From Mesonia oceanica (GTDB lineage: Bacteria > Bacteroidota > Bacteroidia > Flavobacteriales > Flavobacteriaceae), in NCBI RefSeq assembly GCF_902499555.1, contig NZ_CABVMM010000001.1:1-64000 (forward strand): a stretch of 64,000 bases of DNA, read 5' to 3'. The notes under the pieces were generated by a model. The model saw nothing but the letters and a program-made list of their open reading frames with translations. It ran no database searches and was not told the DNA's origin. This document shows, one piece after another, positions 62,292-64,000 of the stretch (position 1 is its first letter; every line of letters begins with the position of its first letter). The translations under genes were made by a program, and so were the position numbers.

Positions 62292-63968
62292 TTATTTCTT
62301 CTTTGCCCAAGAATCACGAAGGGTGACTGTTCTGTTGAAGACTAATTTCTCGGAAGAACTGGTCTTATCAATGCAGAAATAACCAATACGCTGAAACTGA
62401 AAATGTTCCAACTCTTTAGCGTCTTTTAAACTTGGTTCTACGTAACCGGTAATTACTTCTAACGAGTTAGGGTTTACAAACTCTAGATAGTCTTTTTCTT
62501 TATCGGCATCGGGAGCTTCCACCGTAAATAAACGATCGTATAAGCGTACTTCTGCAGCAACCGCATGTTTTGTAGAAACCCAGTGCAACGTTCCTTTTAC
62601 TTTGCGTTGAGATTCTTCAGTACCGCTTCCACTTTTACTTAAAGGGTCATACGTACAATGAATTTCAGTAATATTTCCTTCTTCATCTTTTACAACATCT
62701 TCTCCTTTGATGATATAAGCATTCTTCAATCGTACTTCTTTTCCTAAAGTTAACCTAAAGAATTTACGGTTGGCACTTTCTTTAAAATCTTCCCGTTCAA
62801 TATATAATTCTTTCGAAAAGGGAACTTGCCTACTTCCTGCTGCTTCATCTTCCGGATTGTTTTCTGCCTCTAACCACTCCTCTTCTTTCTCGTAATTCGT
62901 AATCACTAATTTAACCGGATCTAAAACGCCCATTACTCTTGGGGCAATTTTATTTAAATCTTCCCGGGCACAAAATTCCAAATGTGAAAGATCAATGATA
63001 TTTTCACGCTTTCCTACACCAATGGATTCTGCAAATTTTCTAATGGAATTTGGCGTATATCCTCTTCTGCGTAATCCGGAAATAGTAGGCATGCGTGGAT
63101 CGTCCCACGAATCTACCAATCCTTTTTCTACCAATTGCGCTAATTTACGTTTACTAACTACGGTATGACTTAAATTACGACGTGCAAACTCTCGCTGTTT
63201 AGGTTGAAAATCTTCAGGTTTGCTTACTTTATTCACAAACCAATTGTATAACTCTCTGTGCGGAAGAAACTCCAATGTACAAAAGGAATGCGAAATCGAT
63301 TCGATAAAATCACTCTCTCCATGAGCCCAATCGTACATCGGGTAAATTTTCCATTCTTGATTGGTTCTATGGTGAGCTTTATGTACACAACGATACATAA
63401 TTGGGTCACGCATTAACATATTGGAAGAAGTCATATCTATTTTAGCACGGAGTACATGAGCTCCTTCTGGCGTATCGCCGTTTTTCATTTCTTCAAAAAG
63501 AGCTAAGTTTTCTTCTACAGAACGCTCACGATACGGACTTTCTTTACCAGGCTCTGTGGGTGTTCCTTTTTGGTTGGCAATGGCTTCCGAAGTTTGGCTA
63601 TCTACATAGGCATCTCCATTTTTAATCATTTCTACCGCCCAATCATAGAGCTGCTGGAAGTAGTCTGAAGCATAACATTCTTTCGCCCATTTAAAGCCTA
63701 ACCATGCTACATCGCGTTTAATAGAATCTACAAACTCCCGCTCTTCTTTAATAGGATTGGTATCGTCAAAACGAAGATTTACAGGCGCATTGTAGCGTAA
63801 TCCTAAGCCAAAATTTAAGTTGATCGATGAGGCATGACCAATGTGTAAATAACCATTAGGCTCTGGGGGAAATCTAAATTTTAAATCTTCCTTTTTGTAG
63901 CCTCCGCTCGCTAAATCGTCTTCTATAATTTGTTCTATAAAATTGAGTGACTTATTTTCTTCTGCCAT
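62292..63968 (-). CDS. glnS: Glutaminyl-tRNA synthetase
   Basis: GlnS attaches glutamine directly to tRNA-Gln. FPPEPNGYLHIGHASSINLNFG carries the HIGH motif (about 29-50), TVVSKRKLAQLVE the KMSKS-like loop, and DDTNPIKEEREFVDSI is typical of the Gln branch of class I. The length of 558 residues is that of E. coli GlnS. With gltX also present, direct charging rather than the GatCAB route is expected. The gene is complete inside the window with a terminator after it. Confidence 0.98.
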   Translation of the reverse strand: MAEENKSLNFIEQIIEDDLASGGYKKEDLKFRFPPEPNGYLHIGHASSINLNFGLGLRYNAPVNLRFDDTNPIKEEREFVDSIKRDVAWLGFKWAKECYASDYFQQLYDWAVEMIKNGDAYVDSQTSEAIANQKGTPTEPGKESPYRERSVEENLALFEEMKNGDTPEGAHVLRAKIDMTSSNMLMRDPIMYRCVHKAHHRTNQEWKIYPMYDWAHGESDFIESISHSFCTLEFLPHRELYNWFVNKVSKPEDFQPKQREFARRNLSHTVVSKRKLAQLVEKGLVDSWDDPRMPTISGLRRRGYTPNSIRKFAESIGVGKRENIIDLSHLEFCAREDLNKIAPRVMGVLDPVKLVITNYEKEEEWLEAENNPEDEAAGSRQVPFSKELYIEREDFKESANRKFFRLTLGKEVRLKNAYIIKGEDVVKDEEGNITEIHCTYDPLSKSGSGTEESQRKVKGTLHWVSTKHAVAAEVRLYDRLFTVEAPDADKEKDYLEFVNPNSLEVITGYVEPSLKDAKELEHFQFQRIGYFCIDKTSSSEKLVFNRTVTLRDSWAKKK

Positions 63969-64000
63969 AATTTTTCATATAAAAACGCAAAGTTATCAAA

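Overview
The window is a chromosomal segment from a member of the Bacteroidota, almost certainly family Flavobacteriaceae and probably marine. The evidence is an A+T-rich sequence, Bacteroidota-type promoters (TTG, about 19-21 nt, TANNTTTG), a type IX secretion (T9SS type B) C-terminal domain, flavobacterial families of unknown function (DUF6341, DUF6427, DUF4254, DUF4175, DUF4837, DUF6909), and a sulfation pathway beside a large polysaccharide locus. The genus cannot be fixed from this sequence. I found no tRNA, rRNA, CRISPR array, insertion sequence or prophage. Every gap between genes is under 300 bases.

Layout. 1-127: a short G+C-rich end unlike everything after it, possibly a chimeric join. 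128-2857: a large secreted lectin-like, repeat-containing T9SS protein. 2914-7233 (minus): an operon DUF6427 membrane protein > putative restriction endonuclease > adenine methyltransferase > DUF4254 > glycosyltransferase 9. 7282-8790: DUF6341 and purD. 8870-28155: an exopolysaccharide/capsule locus with two plus-strand genes, then a minus-strand run from the flippase (28155) down to the sugar-phosphate transferase (11343). It includes four polymerase/ligase-like membrane proteins, a sulfotransferase, a deacetylase, a heparinase-like protein and two PaaK-like enzymes. 28289-32430: the PAPS sulfate-activation genes cysC, cysD, cysN, cysQ plus a DUF2061 protein, closed by a clear terminator. 32448-40761: precursor genes for UDP-ManNAcA (wecB, wecC) and dTDP-rhamnose (rfbBACD), a Wzz-like protein and DUF6909. 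40786-47445: GH3-like protein, M23 peptidase, tatA, DUF4837 lipoprotein, lytic transglycosylase and pgk. 47533-58136: holB, an OmpH/Skp-like lipoprotein, a methyltransferase, two paralogous lipoproteins, mnmG, ybeY, DUF4175 and a second methyltransferase. 58263-63968: gltX, an SPFH protein, the YtxH/holin/DUF6327 envelope operon and glnS.

How it fits together. The precursor genes would supply UDP-glucuronate, UDP-xylose, UDP-ManNAcA and dTDP-rhamnose. The WcaJ-like transferase starts the lipid-linked repeat, glycosyltransferases extend it, the flippase moves it, and Wzy/Wzz-like proteins polymerise it. The cysDNC products supply PAPS to the sulfotransferase and CysQ removes the PAP by-product. 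The simplest reading is a sulfated, uronate-containing exopolysaccharide or capsule, although the product itself is inferred.

The most striking non-coding signal is a pair of perfect parS-type palindromes (TGTTCCACGTGGAACA) flanking mnmG. One lies between genes and the other forms the last codons of ybeY. They suggest ParB loading and closeness to the replication origin. The best candidates for under-described systems are the restriction endonuclease/D12 methylase pair and the DUF6909 protein with a nucleoside-phosphorylase-like C-terminal half.
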